Positions 1-8,662 of a stretch of DNA of 64,000 nucleotides are shown here, piece by piece. This DNA comes from Myxococcaceae bacterium (GTDB lineage: Bacteria > Myxococcota > Myxococcia > Myxococcales > Myxococcaceae). The DNA lies in the NCBI GenBank assembly GCA_016793095.1, contig JAEUJQ010000027.1:159220-223219 (forward strand), read 5' to 3'. Below the pieces are notes generated by a model. That model was not told where the DNA came from and made no database searches. It saw only the letters and a list, made by a program, of their open reading frames with translations. Made by a program: the position numbers and the translations under genes. Position 1 is the stretch's first letter. Each line of letters starts with the position of its first letter.

Positions 1-275
1 ACTGGATCTCGGCCGGCGCGCTCGTGTCCCGCATCAACTTCGGCCTGCGCCTCGCGACCGGCCGGATCCCCGGCGTCGAGGTGGCGCTGCCGCCGAAGGA
101 CACGCCGGTCGACGTGCTCGCGCGAGACGTGCTGGGCCGGCCGGCCTCGGCGTCGACGATCGCGACGGTGGAGCGCGCGCTGCGGCAGGACGACGACGTG
201 GACGAGCGGCGCGGGCCGCAGGTCGCGAAGGTGGTGGGGCTGCTGCTCGGCTCCCCGGAGTTCCAGAAACAATGA
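1..275 (+). CDS. DUF1800 family protein, C-terminal fragment
   Basis: The reading frame is open from the window edge (first full codon at base 3) and ends at 275, so only the last 91 codons are present. The visible part (NFGLRLATGRIPG, then LLGSPEFQKQ at the end) resembles the C-terminus of DUF1800 proteins, where a final 'GSPEFQ' is typical. DUF1800 genes are usually followed by a DUF1501 gene, and that is the case here with a 4-base ATGA overlap. These pairs are thought to be exported, but their biochemical role is not established. Family assignment rests on the C-terminal motif plus the neighbour. Confidence 0.75.
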   Translation, partial: WISAGALVSRINFGLRLATGRIPGVEVALPPKDTPVDVLARDVLGRPASASTIATVERALRQDDDVDERRGPQVAKVVGLLLGSPEFQKQ

Positions 276-1426
276 TCTCGAGACGACGCCTGCTCCAGTC
301 GCTCGCGGTGTTCGGCGCCGCGCCCGTGTTCGCCGAACCGCCGCGCGCCAAGAAGACGCTCGTGGTGGTGTTCCTGCGTGGCGGCGTCGACGGCCTGGCG
401 ATGGCGCCGCCCATGGGCGATCGCGACTACGCGGCGCTGCGGACCACGACGCGGGTGAAGGGCCTGCGCCTCGACGACACCTTCGGCCTCCACCCGGCCA
501 TGGCCGCGCTCCTGCCCCTCTACGCGTCGAAGCAGCTCGCCGTGGTGCACGCGACCGGCCTGCCCGTGTCGCCCCGCAGCCACTTCGAGGCGCAGGACTT
601 CCTCGAGTCGGGCACGCCGGGCCGCCGCGCCGCCGAGGGCTGGCTCAACCGCGCCGGCCGCGACCTGCCGAAGAGCGCGTTCTCGATGGTGGCGGTGCAG
701 AACACCCTGCCGGTGTCGCTGGCGGGCGACTCGAGCGCCCTCGCCTTCCCGTCCCTGCGCGACTTCCGCGTGCTCGGCGGAGACGCGGCGGCCACCACCT
801 TCGAGGCGCTGTACGAGAGCGCCGTCGACGAGGCCCTGCGCACGTCGGGCCACGAGGCCTTCGACTTCCTCGAGCGCGCGAAGCACGAGGGCCTGGCCGA
901 TCGCCCCGCGCAGCACGGCGCGCAGTGGCCGAAGACGGCGCTGGCCCGCCGCCTTCAGGACATCACCCGCCTCATCCACGCCGACGTGGGGCTGTCGATC
1001 GCCGCCACCGAGGCAGGGGGCTTCGACACGCACCTGGGCCAGGGCGCCGAGACGGGGCAGCTCGCGAACCGGCTGAAGGAGGTCGCCGACGCGCTCGCGG
1101 CCTTCGCGCAGGATCTCGGCCCGCGGCTCGCCGACGTCACGCTGCTGACGATGACCGAGTTCGGCCGCACCGCGAAGGAGAACGGCACGCGCGGGACGGA
1201 TCACGGCACCGCGTCGGCGTCGCTCGTGCTCGGGGGCGGAGTCGCTGGCGGTCGGGTGCTGACGCGCTGGCCGGGACTCGCGGCGAGCGCGCTCCGGGAC
1301 GGCCGCGATCTCGAGCCGACGACCGACCTGCGCGCGGTGATGAGCGAGTGCCTCGACTCGGTGGGCATCCGCACGCGCGACGTCTTCCCCGACTTCGCGC
1401 CGGTGAAGCTCGGGCTCTTCGGCTGA
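272..1426 (+). CDS. DUF1501 family protein with Tat-type signal
   Basis: The product is 384 aa. The N-terminus (SRRRLLQSLAVFGAAPVFA) carries a twin-arginine-like motif and a hydrophobic stretch ending in an AxA-type site, so Tat export is likely. The family hallmarks VVVFLRGGVDGLAMAPP near residue 31, GLHPAMAAL, and a late TEFGRTAKENGTRGTDHG region are visible; the last block resembles sulfatase/alkaline-phosphatase-fold metal sites. The start overlaps the stop of the DUF1800 gene, which implies translational coupling. The substrate is unknown. Length and motifs are normal for the family. Confidence 0.85.
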   Translation: MISRRRLLQSLAVFGAAPVFAEPPRAKKTLVVVFLRGGVDGLAMAPPMGDRDYAALRTTTRVKGLRLDDTFGLHPAMAALLPLYASKQLAVVHATGLPVSPRSHFEAQDFLESGTPGRRAAEGWLNRAGRDLPKSAFSMVAVQNTLPVSLAGDSSALAFPSLRDFRVLGGDAAATTFEALYESAVDEALRTSGHEAFDFLERAKHEGLADRPAQHGAQWPKTALARRLQDITRLIHADVGLSIAATEAGGFDTHLGQGAETGQLANRLKEVADALAAFAQDLGPRLADVTLLTMTEFGRTAKENGTRGTDHGTASASLVLGGGVAGGRVLTRWPGLAASALRDGRDLEPTTDLRAVMSECLDSVGIRTRDVFPDFAPVKLGLFG

Positions 1427-1438
1427 GCCGCGCATCGC

Positions 1439-1696
1439 TCAGCTCGCGCAGGCGACGCCTGGCTTCACGAACGAGCCATCGCGGCACTCCTTCGTGTAGC
1501 CGAGGCTCGTGCAGCTCGCGCCACCACTCCAGGTGCCGCGCAGTCGCGAGCACACGTCGGCGCCCTTCTCGAACCGGGTGTCGCGGAAGTCGTGACAGAA
1601 GCGCGTGCCGGTCGTCGCCGTCTGCTCACACGCTCCCGTCGTGCTCGCGCCGCCGCAGCCGAGCAGGACCGCACCGAGGAGCAGGACGGCTCTCAT
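1439..1696 (-). CDS. Small cysteine-rich lipoprotein
   Basis: The product is 85 aa from the ATG at 1696; a start 18 bases further upstream is also open but gives a poorer signal sequence. The N-terminus MRAVLLLGAVLLGCGG is a lipoprotein signal with an LLGC lipobox. The short mature part has six further cysteines, spaced as if to form three disulfides, so a small secreted or outer-membrane-anchored domain is likely. It is convergent with the DUF1501 gene. No family is recognised. Confidence 0.6.
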   Translation of the reverse strand: MRAVLLLGAVLLGCGGASTTGACEQTATTGTRFCHDFRDTRFEKGADVCSRLRGTWSGGASCTSLGYTKECRDGSFVKPGVACAS

Positions 1697-1781
1697 GCCC
1701 CAGACGACGAGCATCGGCCGTGCCGTGGGCAGCGCGCCTGATTCTGCCGATCTCAGCAGGGCGCGTCCGCACGCGTTGCGC

Positions 1782-2279
1782 TCAGAGCTCGCCGGGCAGC
1801 GGCGCGTCGCCTTCCTTCACGCGCGCCCACATGGCCGTCTGGTCGCCCGTGTAGATGACGGTCTCGCCCTGCCGGAACTCGAACTGGTAGCGCACCATGA
1901 TGTTGTCGGCCATGCGCCGGCTGCGCGTCGTCCAGCCCTTCAAGATGACGGGAGCGCCGGGCCGCGCGAGCGCGAGGAAGCGCGCCTCGTGGATCTTCGC
2001 GCCGTAGCCGATCCACCCCTCTGCGTGGCGCAGGCCGAGCACGTAGTACGCGTGCACGAAGCCGATCATGCCGGTCATGTGCACCATCAGACCGCCGCTC
2101 AGGTGGCGGGGGTGACGGACCGGGTGCACGCGCTGCGCGCGCGTGAGCGGCAGCTCCTCGTGCACGGGCATCTGGCAGACGACCTCGCCCTTCTCCTTGT
2201 CGATGGAGAGGATCTCGTCGATCAGCAGCCCCTCGGGCGAGTACGGGCAGTCATCGACGAAGGCTTGTTCGAGCGGCAT
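1782..2279 (-). CDS. Hotdog-fold protein (FabZ/thioesterase-like)
   Basis: The product is 165 aa. The central segment VHPVRHPRHLSGGLMVHM followed by a long hydrophobic helix resembles the hot-dog helix of FabZ/MaoC/thioesterase proteins, and the C-terminal half alternates strand-like segments ending in YTGDQTAMWARV. The canonical FabZ catalytic His/Glu arrangement is not clear, so the reaction (acyl thioester hydrolysis or hydratase) is open. Only one base separates it from the stop of the upstream S9 peptidase gene, so the two are very likely cotranscribed. Confidence 0.6.
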   Translation of the reverse strand: MPLEQAFVDDCPYSPEGLLIDEILSIDKEKGEVVCQMPVHEELPLTRAQRVHPVRHPRHLSGGLMVHMTGMIGFVHAYYVLGLRHAEGWIGYGAKIHEARFLALARPGAPVILKGWTTRSRRMADNIMVRYQFEFRQGETVIYTGDQTAMWARVKEGDAPLPGEL

Positions 2280-2280
2280 G

Positions 2281-4431
2281 TCAGAGGGTCTCCTTGAAGG
2301 TCACGGCGATGCGCTCCCAGAGCCGCTCGGTGACCAGCGGGTCGGGCACCATGTGCGTGAAGTTCGACAGCGGCAGCACCGAGTGGGGCTTGCCGGCCTT
2401 GAAGAGCGCGTCGGACAGCTTGAGCGAGTGCAGGAAGTACACGTTGTCGTCGGCGGTGCCGTGGATGAGCAGGATCGGCCGCTTCGCGTCCTTCACGTAC
2501 GACAGCAGCGAGCTGACCTCGTAGGCCTTCGGCTGGGCGTCGGGCAGGCCGAGGTAGCGCTCGGTGTAGTGCGTGTCGTAGTCGCGCCAGTCGACGACGG
2601 GAGCGCCGGCCACCGCGCTCTTGATGACGTCGCCCTTCGTCATCGCGAGCAGCGCGGCCATGTAGCCGCCGAAGCTCCAGCCGTAGACGCCGACGCGCGT
2701 GAGATCGAGCTCAGGCACTTTCTGGGCGAGCTGGGTGAGGCCGACGATCTGGTCGTTCGCGGTGGTGGTGGCGAAGTCGCCCTTGATGGCGCGCTCGTAG
2801 TCCCTGCCACGCCTCGGCGTGCCGCGCCCGTCGAGCTTCACCACGAGGAAGCCCTGGTTCGCGAGCCACTGCAGCACGAGGTTCTCGCGCATCACCTCGA
2901 GCACCTCGAGGTGCCCCGGGCCGCCGTAGACGTTGAGCACCACCGGGTACTTCGTGCCCTTCTTGAAGTCCTTCGGGCGGATGACCGCAGCGCGCATCTG
3001 CTGGGGCCCGCTCAGGGTGAACGTCTCGATGGACAGCGCGAGGCCGGGCTCGATGGCGACGCTCGGCAGCTCGGCCACCTTCGCGCCGTCCTTCAGCACC
3101 ACGTGCTTCGGCATCGCCCGCGTCGAGGTGGTGGAGACGACGAAGGCCGAGCCGTCGTCGCTCATCACCGCGCCCTCGGTCGCGCGCCCTTCGGACGGCG
3201 TCTTCACGCGCTCGGGCGCGCCGCCGTTCACGGTCTTGAAGAGCAGCGACTGCGTCGGGTCGTCGCCGCCGAGGAAGTAGAGCGTGCGCGACTTCGGCTC
3301 GAAGCCGACGAGACCCAGCTCGCCTTTGTAGCCGGCGGCGCGCGGCACCCACGTGACGGGCGAGGAGCCGTCGGCCTTGCGCAGCTCGAGCTCGTGCCCG
3401 CCGTTCCTCTCGGTGTCCCAGAAGAAGCCGGAGCCGTCGGGCAGCCAGTGCGGCACGTCCTGGTTGATGTTGAGCCAGGCCGGGTCCTCCTCGGTCACCA
3501 GCACGGTGGACCTGCCCGTCTTCGGGTCGATCGCGAGCAGCTGCGCCTTCGTCTGCTCGCGGCTCTGCACCACGACGGACAGCGCGCCGGCCTTCGGCCA
3601 CTTGACGGTGGTGACGTAGGGAAACGCGGCGCGGTCCCACGAGACCTCGATCGGCTTGCCGCCGGCGAGGGGCATGATGGCGAGCGCGACGTCGGCGTTC
3701 TTCTTGCCCGGGCGCGGGTAGAAGAAGCGGTCGGCTTCGGCCTCGGGGTGCATCGGGTCGGCGATGCCGAAGCGCTCGAGGCCGGTGTGATCGGTCTTCT
3801 GGAAGATGACGTGCTTGCCGTCGGGCGAGAACCAGAAGCCCGAGAAGCGGCTCATCTCCTCCTGGGCGACGAACTCGGCGAGGCCGTTGGGCTTGAGCTC
3901 GGAGCCGCCGGTCGTGACGCGCGCCTCGGTGTTCTTCGCGAGGTCGACGACGTGCACGTCGTGGTTGCGCACGTAGCCCACGTGCGTGCCCGCGGGAGAG
4001 AACTTCGGATCCATGCAGGCGCCTTCGCCGGTCTTGAGCTGGGTGACCTTCTTCGTGGCGCGCTCGACGAGGTAGAGCTTGCCCGAGAGCACCACGAGCA
4101 GCTTCGAGCCGTCCGGCGAGAGCTGGTAGCTCGTGAAGCCGCGGGCCGACACGCGCTGGCGCTCGAGGCGGGCCTTCTCGGCGGCGGTGAGCGTCTCCGA
4201 GGCGCCCTGGAGCAGCGAGTCTGGTGTGAGCAGCTCGCTCGTCTTGCCGGTGGCGACGTCGAGCTCGTAGAGCAGCTGGCGCGAGTCCTTCGGAGCCGAC
4301 CGGAGGAAGAAGACGCTCTTGCCGTCGGGCGAGAACTTCGGCCGCTCGGGCCGGCCCGCGAGGTAGCGGCGCGTCTCGGCGTACTCGCGGAGGAACTGCG
4401 GGTCGGAGACGGTCGCGGCGAGGAGGGTCAT
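2281..4431 (-). CDS. S9 family prolyl oligopeptidase / DPP IV-type peptidase
   Basis: The product is 716 aa from the ATG at 4431 (MTLLAATVSDPQFLREY). A further 30 codons upstream are open but Arg/Pro-rich and unlikely to be coding. The N-terminal two thirds form a WD-like beta-propeller (FSPDGKSVFFL, LSPDGSKLLVVL, FSPDGKHVIFQ repeats) of the DPP IV N-domain. The C-terminal alpha/beta hydrolase has the nucleophile motif GWSFGGYM, an acid in HGTADDNV and the catalytic His in SNFTHMVPD. It should cleave dipeptides or short peptides, often after proline. Whether it is exported is unclear, as no strong signal peptide is seen. Confidence 0.9.
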   Translation of the reverse strand: MTLLAATVSDPQFLREYAETRRYLAGRPERPKFSPDGKSVFFLRSAPKDSRQLLYELDVATGKTSELLTPDSLLQGASETLTAAEKARLERQRVSARGFTSYQLSPDGSKLLVVLSGKLYLVERATKKVTQLKTGEGACMDPKFSPAGTHVGYVRNHDVHVVDLAKNTEARVTTGGSELKPNGLAEFVAQEEMSRFSGFWFSPDGKHVIFQKTDHTGLERFGIADPMHPEAEADRFFYPRPGKKNADVALAIMPLAGGKPIEVSWDRAAFPYVTTVKWPKAGALSVVVQSREQTKAQLLAIDPKTGRSTVLVTEEDPAWLNINQDVPHWLPDGSGFFWDTERNGGHELELRKADGSSPVTWVPRAAGYKGELGLVGFEPKSRTLYFLGGDDPTQSLLFKTVNGGAPERVKTPSEGRATEGAVMSDDGSAFVVSTTSTRAMPKHVVLKDGAKVAELPSVAIEPGLALSIETFTLSGPQQMRAAVIRPKDFKKGTKYPVVLNVYGGPGHLEVLEVMRENLVLQWLANQGFLVVKLDGRGTPRRGRDYERAIKGDFATTTANDQIVGLTQLAQKVPELDLTRVGVYGWSFGGYMAALLAMTKGDVIKSAVAGAPVVDWRDYDTHYTERYLGLPDAQPKAYEVSSLLSYVKDAKRPILLIHGTADDNVYFLHSLKLSDALFKAGKPHSVLPLSNFTHMVPDPLVTERLWERIAVTFKETL

Positions 4432-4610
4432 GACGATCACGGCCGCGCGACATGGCGCAGCGCTGAGCGTTCGGCAAGCGGGACCATGCGGGTGCCGGCT
4501 CGGTGGTGCACCTCGAAGCAACGTTTGGGAGGCCTTCGTTCACTCGCAGCCGCCACGGTTTCACGACGCAGAGGGTTCAAACCGAGGCGGCGCGAGGGTA
4601 GAGGGCGCGT

Positions 4611-5792
4611 GTGACGCCGACGGTTTCGCTCGACGCGGTGCAGGTGCTCGCGCTCGCCGCGGCGGGGCTCGGCATCGGCGCCGGCCTCAAGCGCCTCTTC
4701 CCCCTGCTCGAACGCCTCAACCTGCCGACGGCCATCCTGGGCGGCTTCGTGCTCGCGCTCGTGCAGTTCGTCCTGCGCGACCGGGTGCTGAACTTCCGGG
4801 TCGAGACGTGGCTGCGCGATCTGCTGATGATCGCCTTCTTCACGACGGTGGGCTTCGGCGCGCGGCTGTCGCTCTTGCGGCGCGGCGGCGTTCCAGTGCT
4901 CCTCTTCTTCGGCCTGGCGGTCGTCGGGGCGCTGGCGCAGAACGCGCTGGGCGTCGGGCTCGCCAGGGCGTTCGGCCTGCACCCCCTGCTCGGCGTCGCG
5001 TCGGGCTCGGTGGCGCTCACCGGTGGTCCGGCGACCGCGCTCGCCTTCGGCGCCGAGTTCGAGAAGCTGGGCGTCGCCGGCGCGAGCGGGTTCGGGCTGG
5101 CGAGCGCGATGTTCGGCATCGTCTCTGGAGGGCTGCTCGGCGGCTTCCTCGGCGGGCGCTTCGTCGCGCGTGCCCCGAAGGCTGCGCTTCTGGAGCGACC
5201 TGCGTCGGAGGCGCCGGAGAGCCCAGCGCTCGAGCCCGGCCGCGTCCTGCCGATGGTCGCGCTGCTGGCGGTGACGATGGGCCTCGGCAGCCTCGTGTCC
5301 ACGGCGCTCGCGGGCGCGGGCGTGGTGCTGCCGGCCTACGTCGGCGCGATGCTGGTGGCGGCGGTCGTGCGGAATGTCGACGACGCGCGGCGGCGCCCCC
5401 TCATCTCCGAGGCGCACCTCGAGGTGCTCGGCGAGGCGGCGCTCCAGCTCTTCATCGTGATGGCGCTGCTCACCTTGCAGCTGTGGGCGCTGGTGAATCT
5501 GGCGCTGCCGGCCGTCGCGATGCTCGCCGCGCAGGTGGTGCTCGTCGCCGCCCTGAGCGCGCTGGTGTTTCGCGTGATGGGGCGCGACCACGAGGCGGCG
5601 GTCACCGCGAGCGGCTACGTCGGCTTCATGCTCGGCACGACGGCGAACGCAGTGGCCTGCATGAACGAGCTCACCGGCAAGTACGGGCCCGCGCCGCGCG
5701 CCTGGTTCATCGTGCCGCTCGTCGGCGCCTTCCTCATCGACTTCGCCAACTCGGTGCTGGTGACGTGGCTGATGAACGTGTTCGGGCGATGA
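4611..5792 (+). CDS. gltS: GltS-type sodium/glutamate symporter
   Basis: The product is 393 aa with about ten hydrophobic segments, starting at GTG 4611. Family marks include LNLPTAILGGFVLAL early on, the re-entrant-loop motif SVALTGGPATALAFGAEF (near residue 130) and its symmetry mate around SGYVGFMLGTTANAVACM (near residue 345). GltS proteins import glutamate with Na+ through the inner membrane. The gene is monocistronic: divergent from the S9 peptidase (about 180 bp between starts) and convergent with the PilZ gene. The specificity is inferred from family only. Confidence 0.85.
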   Translation: MTPTVSLDAVQVLALAAAGLGIGAGLKRLFPLLERLNLPTAILGGFVLALVQFVLRDRVLNFRVETWLRDLLMIAFFTTVGFGARLSLLRRGGVPVLLFFGLAVVGALAQNALGVGLARAFGLHPLLGVASGSVALTGGPATALAFGAEFEKLGVAGASGFGLASAMFGIVSGGLLGGFLGGRFVARAPKAALLERPASEAPESPALEPGRVLPMVALLAVTMGLGSLVSTALAGAGVVLPAYVGAMLVAAVVRNVDDARRRPLISEAHLEVLGEAALQLFIVMALLTLQLWALVNLALPAVAMLAAQVVLVAALSALVFRVMGRDHEAAVTASGYVGFMLGTTANAVACMNELTGKYGPAPRAWFIVPLVGAFLIDFANSVLVTWLMNVFGR

Positions 5793-5798
5793 GCTCGG

Positions 5799-6113
5799 TC
5801 ACCGGCGCGAGCGCAGGGAGATCAGCGCCCGCAGCCCGGCCGAGAGGTGCGTGAAGCGCACCCCCAGCACATGCCAGGTGCTCGTCATCGGGTTGCCCGC
5901 GCGGGCCCAGGCGACGACGCCGGTCCACCGCAGCTCCTTGTTCCCGTGCAGCACGTAGCCCTCGACGGGCGCGCCCTGCGGGAGCAGTTGCGTCGTCTCG
6001 AGCTGGAAGCCTCCCGGGCTCACGTCGGCGCTCAACGCGGCCTGGCGCCCGCCGATCGAGACCGGCAGGCGAACGGGGCTGCGCACGTCACGGCGGTTCG
6101 CGTTCGTCGTCAT
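5799..6113 (-). CDS. PilZ domain protein
   Basis: The product is 104 aa from the ATG at 6113 (MTTNANRRDVRSPVRLPV). The N-terminal RR...R block and DVSPGGFQLET, equivalent to the PilZ D/NxSxxG motif, are the c-di-GMP-binding signature, although the upstream RxxxR is imperfect (RRDVRSPVR). The rest is the short PilZ beta-barrel ending in GVRFTHLSAG. It stands alone as a single-domain receptor or adaptor, a common arrangement in myxobacteria. An upstream extension to 6248 is open but overlaps the start of the divergent Crp/Fnr gene and is probably not translated. Confidence 0.75.
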   Translation of the reverse strand: MTTNANRRDVRSPVRLPVSIGGRQAALSADVSPGGFQLETTQLLPQGAPVEGYVLHGNKELRWTGVVAWARAGNPMTSTWHVLGVRFTHLSAGLRALISLRSRR

Positions 6114-6247
6114 GCCCGAACGGTGACACGACAGGCCTGTCGCACAACTTTTCGGCCACCGCCCCGCCAGGGGACCCTCCACGAGCCGGACCACACCCGC
6201 GAAGACGGGCGCAGAGCTGGCACCGCGCCCATGGCAAGCTCGCGTCA

Positions 6248-6952
6248 ATGGTCAGAGCTGCCGCCTCCGAGGTGCTCGCTGGCTTCCAGGCCGCGCCGGT
6301 CTTCTCGGCGCTCCCGCGCTCGATGCACGAAGGGCTCGCACGGCACACGCGCGTCGTGCAGCTGCGCGCTCACGACGTCCTCTGGAGAGAGGGAGACCGG
6401 GCCACCAATCTGGGCCTGGTGCTCCACGGCCGCGTCGCAGTGGAGCGGAGCCGACACCGGAAGGTGATGGTCGACGTCGCCGGCCCCAACGAGCTCGTGG
6501 GAGAGGTCGCCTTCTCACTGGGCGCGGCCTACCAGTTCGACGTGCGCTGCCTCCGGAGGTCACGCGTGGCCCTGGTGCCCGCCCGGCTGCTGCAGACGGC
6601 TCTGCGCGCTCAGCCCGCCGTGGCCGTGGCCCTGGCCTTCGAGCTGGCCCAGGAGGTCCTGCGGCTGACGCGACGCCTCGAGTCCCTCTCGGCCGGCACG
6701 GTGAGCCGGCGGCTGGCGCGCGTGCTCCTCGGACTCACTGAGCGTTTCGGCACACCCTTCCCCGGCGGCACGCTGATGCCCGTCCGGCTGCGGCGGGAGG
6801 ACCTCGCGGCGCTGGCCGCCACCACCCTCGAGTCGGTGAGCCGGCAGATCAGCGTGTGGAAGCGCGACGGCGTGCTCGTGCCCCAGCCCGTCGGCTTCCT
6901 GATGACCGACCTCCAACGACTGCGACGCCTGGCCGATCTCGACGGGGAGTGA
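6248..6952 (+). CDS. Crp/Fnr family transcriptional regulator
   Basis: The product is 234 aa. Residues about 15-130 form a cyclic-nucleotide-binding-type beta-roll (VLWREGDRATNLGLVLHGRV, then ELVGEVAFSLG). The C-terminal winged helix has the recognition segment LAALAATTLESVSRQI near residue 195. No N-terminal Cys cluster of the Fnr type is present, so the ligand is not predictable. It diverges from the PilZ gene and lies beside two UspA genes, a context often linked to stress or redox control. Confidence 0.88.
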   Translation: MVRAAASEVLAGFQAAPVFSALPRSMHEGLARHTRVVQLRAHDVLWREGDRATNLGLVLHGRVAVERSRHRKVMVDVAGPNELVGEVAFSLGAAYQFDVRCLRRSRVALVPARLLQTALRAQPAVAVALAFELAQEVLRLTRRLESLSAGTVSRRLARVLLGLTERFGTPFPGGTLMPVRLRREDLAALAATTLESVSRQISVWKRDGVLVPQPVGFLMTDLQRLRRLADLDGE

Positions 6953-6969
6953 GGCGCGGCGCCCCCACT

Positions 6970-7731
6970 TCACGCCGCCGCGTGCAGGGCCTCGGCGAGA
7001 GGCAGCACCAGCACCGAGCGCCCTGAGCGCTCGACGATGTCGGCGGCGAGCTCGCCGCGGAAGAGGCTGGCGAGGGGCGACGGCTCGCGCGTGCCGACCA
7101 CCACGAGGTCCGCGGCGCGCCGCCTCGAGAGCTCGAGCCTCACGCCCTCGCCGGCCTTCGCGCGCCCGCTCGACGCCGCGAGCTGCTCGAGGCGCCCGGC
7201 AGAGAGCGCCTCGGCCGTCTCCATGGCGAGCGCCCACGACAGCTCATGGCTGAGCGCGTCGCCCTCTCCCGCTCCCGGTGGGCGCGCCACCAGCACGGGG
7301 GCGCGCGCGGTGCGGGCGAGCTCGGTCACGCTCGCGCCGAAGTGGCCCTCCTGCGGCGGCACGACGATGAGCTCGATGCCGAGCTCCAGCGCCCGCGCTG
7401 CGACCTCGACGACGAAGTCGCCTTCGCGGGTCTCGAGCGCGGTCACCTGCGACGCCCCCCCGACCGCGGCCAGCCAGCGCCGGGTCGCCTCCAGCACCTC
7501 GATTCCATGGGCGACCACCTGCAGCGCCGCCAGGCTGTTGAGCTGGGGAAAGAGCGGAAACGACGAGGTGCGAGTGGACTCCACGCGCAGCACGTACAGC
7601 TCCGCGTCGAGGAGCCTCGAGATCGCTAGCGCGCGCTCGAGGCTCTGCGTGGGCAGGTCCGCGCCCCGGAGAGCGAGGAGGAGGCGCCGAGGCACGGCGG
7701 CGCGGTTGCGGGTGACGGTGTCGTTCATCAT
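6970..7731 (-). CDS. Universal stress protein (UspA family)
   Basis: The product is 253 aa from the ATG at 7731, which has an SD-like GGAG about 9 bases upstream; an upstream start at 7773 lacks this. Two Usp-like halves can be seen. The first runs from RRLLLALRGADLPTQSLERA to ELIVVPPQEGHFGASVTEL with VLVARPP. The second is shortened and ends in DLVVVGTREPSPL and GRSVLVLPL. The ATP-binding G-2x-G-9x-G(S/T) motif is only partly kept. It lies 38 bp downstream of a second UspA gene on the same strand. Confidence 0.8.
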   Translation of the reverse strand: MMNDTVTRNRAAVPRRLLLALRGADLPTQSLERALAISRLLDAELYVLRVESTRTSSFPLFPQLNSLAALQVVAHGIEVLEATRRWLAAVGGASQVTALETREGDFVVEVAARALELGIELIVVPPQEGHFGASVTELARTARAPVLVARPPGAGEGDALSHELSWALAMETAEALSAGRLEQLAASSGRAKAGEGVRLELSRRRAADLVVVGTREPSPLASLFRGELAADIVERSGRSVLVLPLAEALHAAA

Positions 7732-7769
7732 GGAGTGCTCCGATCGGGTCAGGGGTTGGGCCCCGCGGC

Positions 7770-8495
7770 TCAAGCCGAGGGGGGAACGACCAGCACGCTG
7801 CGGCGCGCCATCTGGGTGATCACCGCGCCGGCGGGGCCGCTGTCAGGGGGCGAGCCTGAGGCGCCGACGACGATCAGGTCGGCGTCCTCCCTGCGCGCCT
7901 CGGTGAGGATGCCGGACGCGACATCGACCGAGCGCGTGAGCACCGCGTCGGCGCCCAGCTCGTCGGCGAGCCTCGCGAGGCGGCGCTCGGCCTCGAGGTG
8001 AACGCCGCGATCCGCCCCCGCGATCTGTGCGAGGTCGTTGTGCACGATGGTGAGCGGCCGGTCGAGCGCCGTGGCCAGGCTGCAGGCCTCCAGCACCACC
8101 GGGTGGCAGGGGTCCTCGAGGCTCGTCGCCGCCAGCACTGGCCTCCGCCCGCGTGACGCACGGGCGACGAGACACGGCGCGCGGGCAGCCGAGGCCAGCC
8201 AGCCAGCGCTCTCAGCCGGCCACCCGCAGCCAGCAGCCATCACCACCACCCGGGGCCCGAACCGGCGGAGCCTTCGGGCGAGCGCCGAGGTCCGCCCGCC
8301 CCACGCGCCACCCGGGCTTCCGGCGCCCTCAGGCAGGCCCGTGAACTCGAGCTGGACGAGCTCGGCGTCCAGCGCGCTCGAGAGCGTCTCGGCCCACTCG
8401 CGCGCCGCGGGTCGGTCACCGCGCCGCTTGAGCAGCACGACGGGTGGGCTTCGCGGGGGCACGGACTGGATGACGGCGATGGCGGGCGTGTTCAT
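7770..8495 (-). CDS. Universal stress protein (UspA family)
   Basis: The product is 241 aa. The ATG at 8495 is chosen because a strong GAGGAG Shine-Dalgarno lies just upstream. The C-terminal half is a good Usp domain (DADLIVVGASGSPPDSG, then RRSVLVVPPS). The N-terminal half keeps a degenerate copy (RVVVMAAGCGW, APCLVARAS). It probably forms a two-gene operon with the next UspA gene and is divergent from the NhaR-like regulator gene, 167 bp away. Confidence 0.8.
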   Translation of the reverse strand: MNTPAIAVIQSVPPRSPPVVLLKRRGDRPAAREWAETLSSALDAELVQLEFTGLPEGAGSPGGAWGGRTSALARRLRRFGPRVVVMAAGCGWPAESAGWLASAARAPCLVARASRGRRPVLAATSLEDPCHPVVLEACSLATALDRPLTIVHNDLAQIAGADRGVHLEAERRLARLADELGADAVLTRSVDVASGILTEARREDADLIVVGASGSPPDSGPAGAVITQMARRSVLVVPPSA

Positions 8496-8662
8496 GTGAC
8501 TCCTCCTCGGCCTCAACCTCGCACGCGACCGCACTTGTTCTGAATACCGAAAGACTGACAGACTCGGTCCCAAAAACAGACGACTTGGCGCTCCGAGGGG
8601 CGTCCGAAGGGCTCGTCAGACGAGGCGAAACGATGACGCCACAGTTCGTCTAGAACGACGGA

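Noticed and set aside
2143..4614. Long plus-strand open frame opposite the S9 peptidase
   Set aside because: Arg/Val/Glu-rich complement of a clear peptidase gene; a by-product of high G+C.
8496..8662. Defined NhaR/LysR operator between the divergent genes
   Set aside because: A GTTC/GAAC element near 8645 is visible but too short and unsupported to call.
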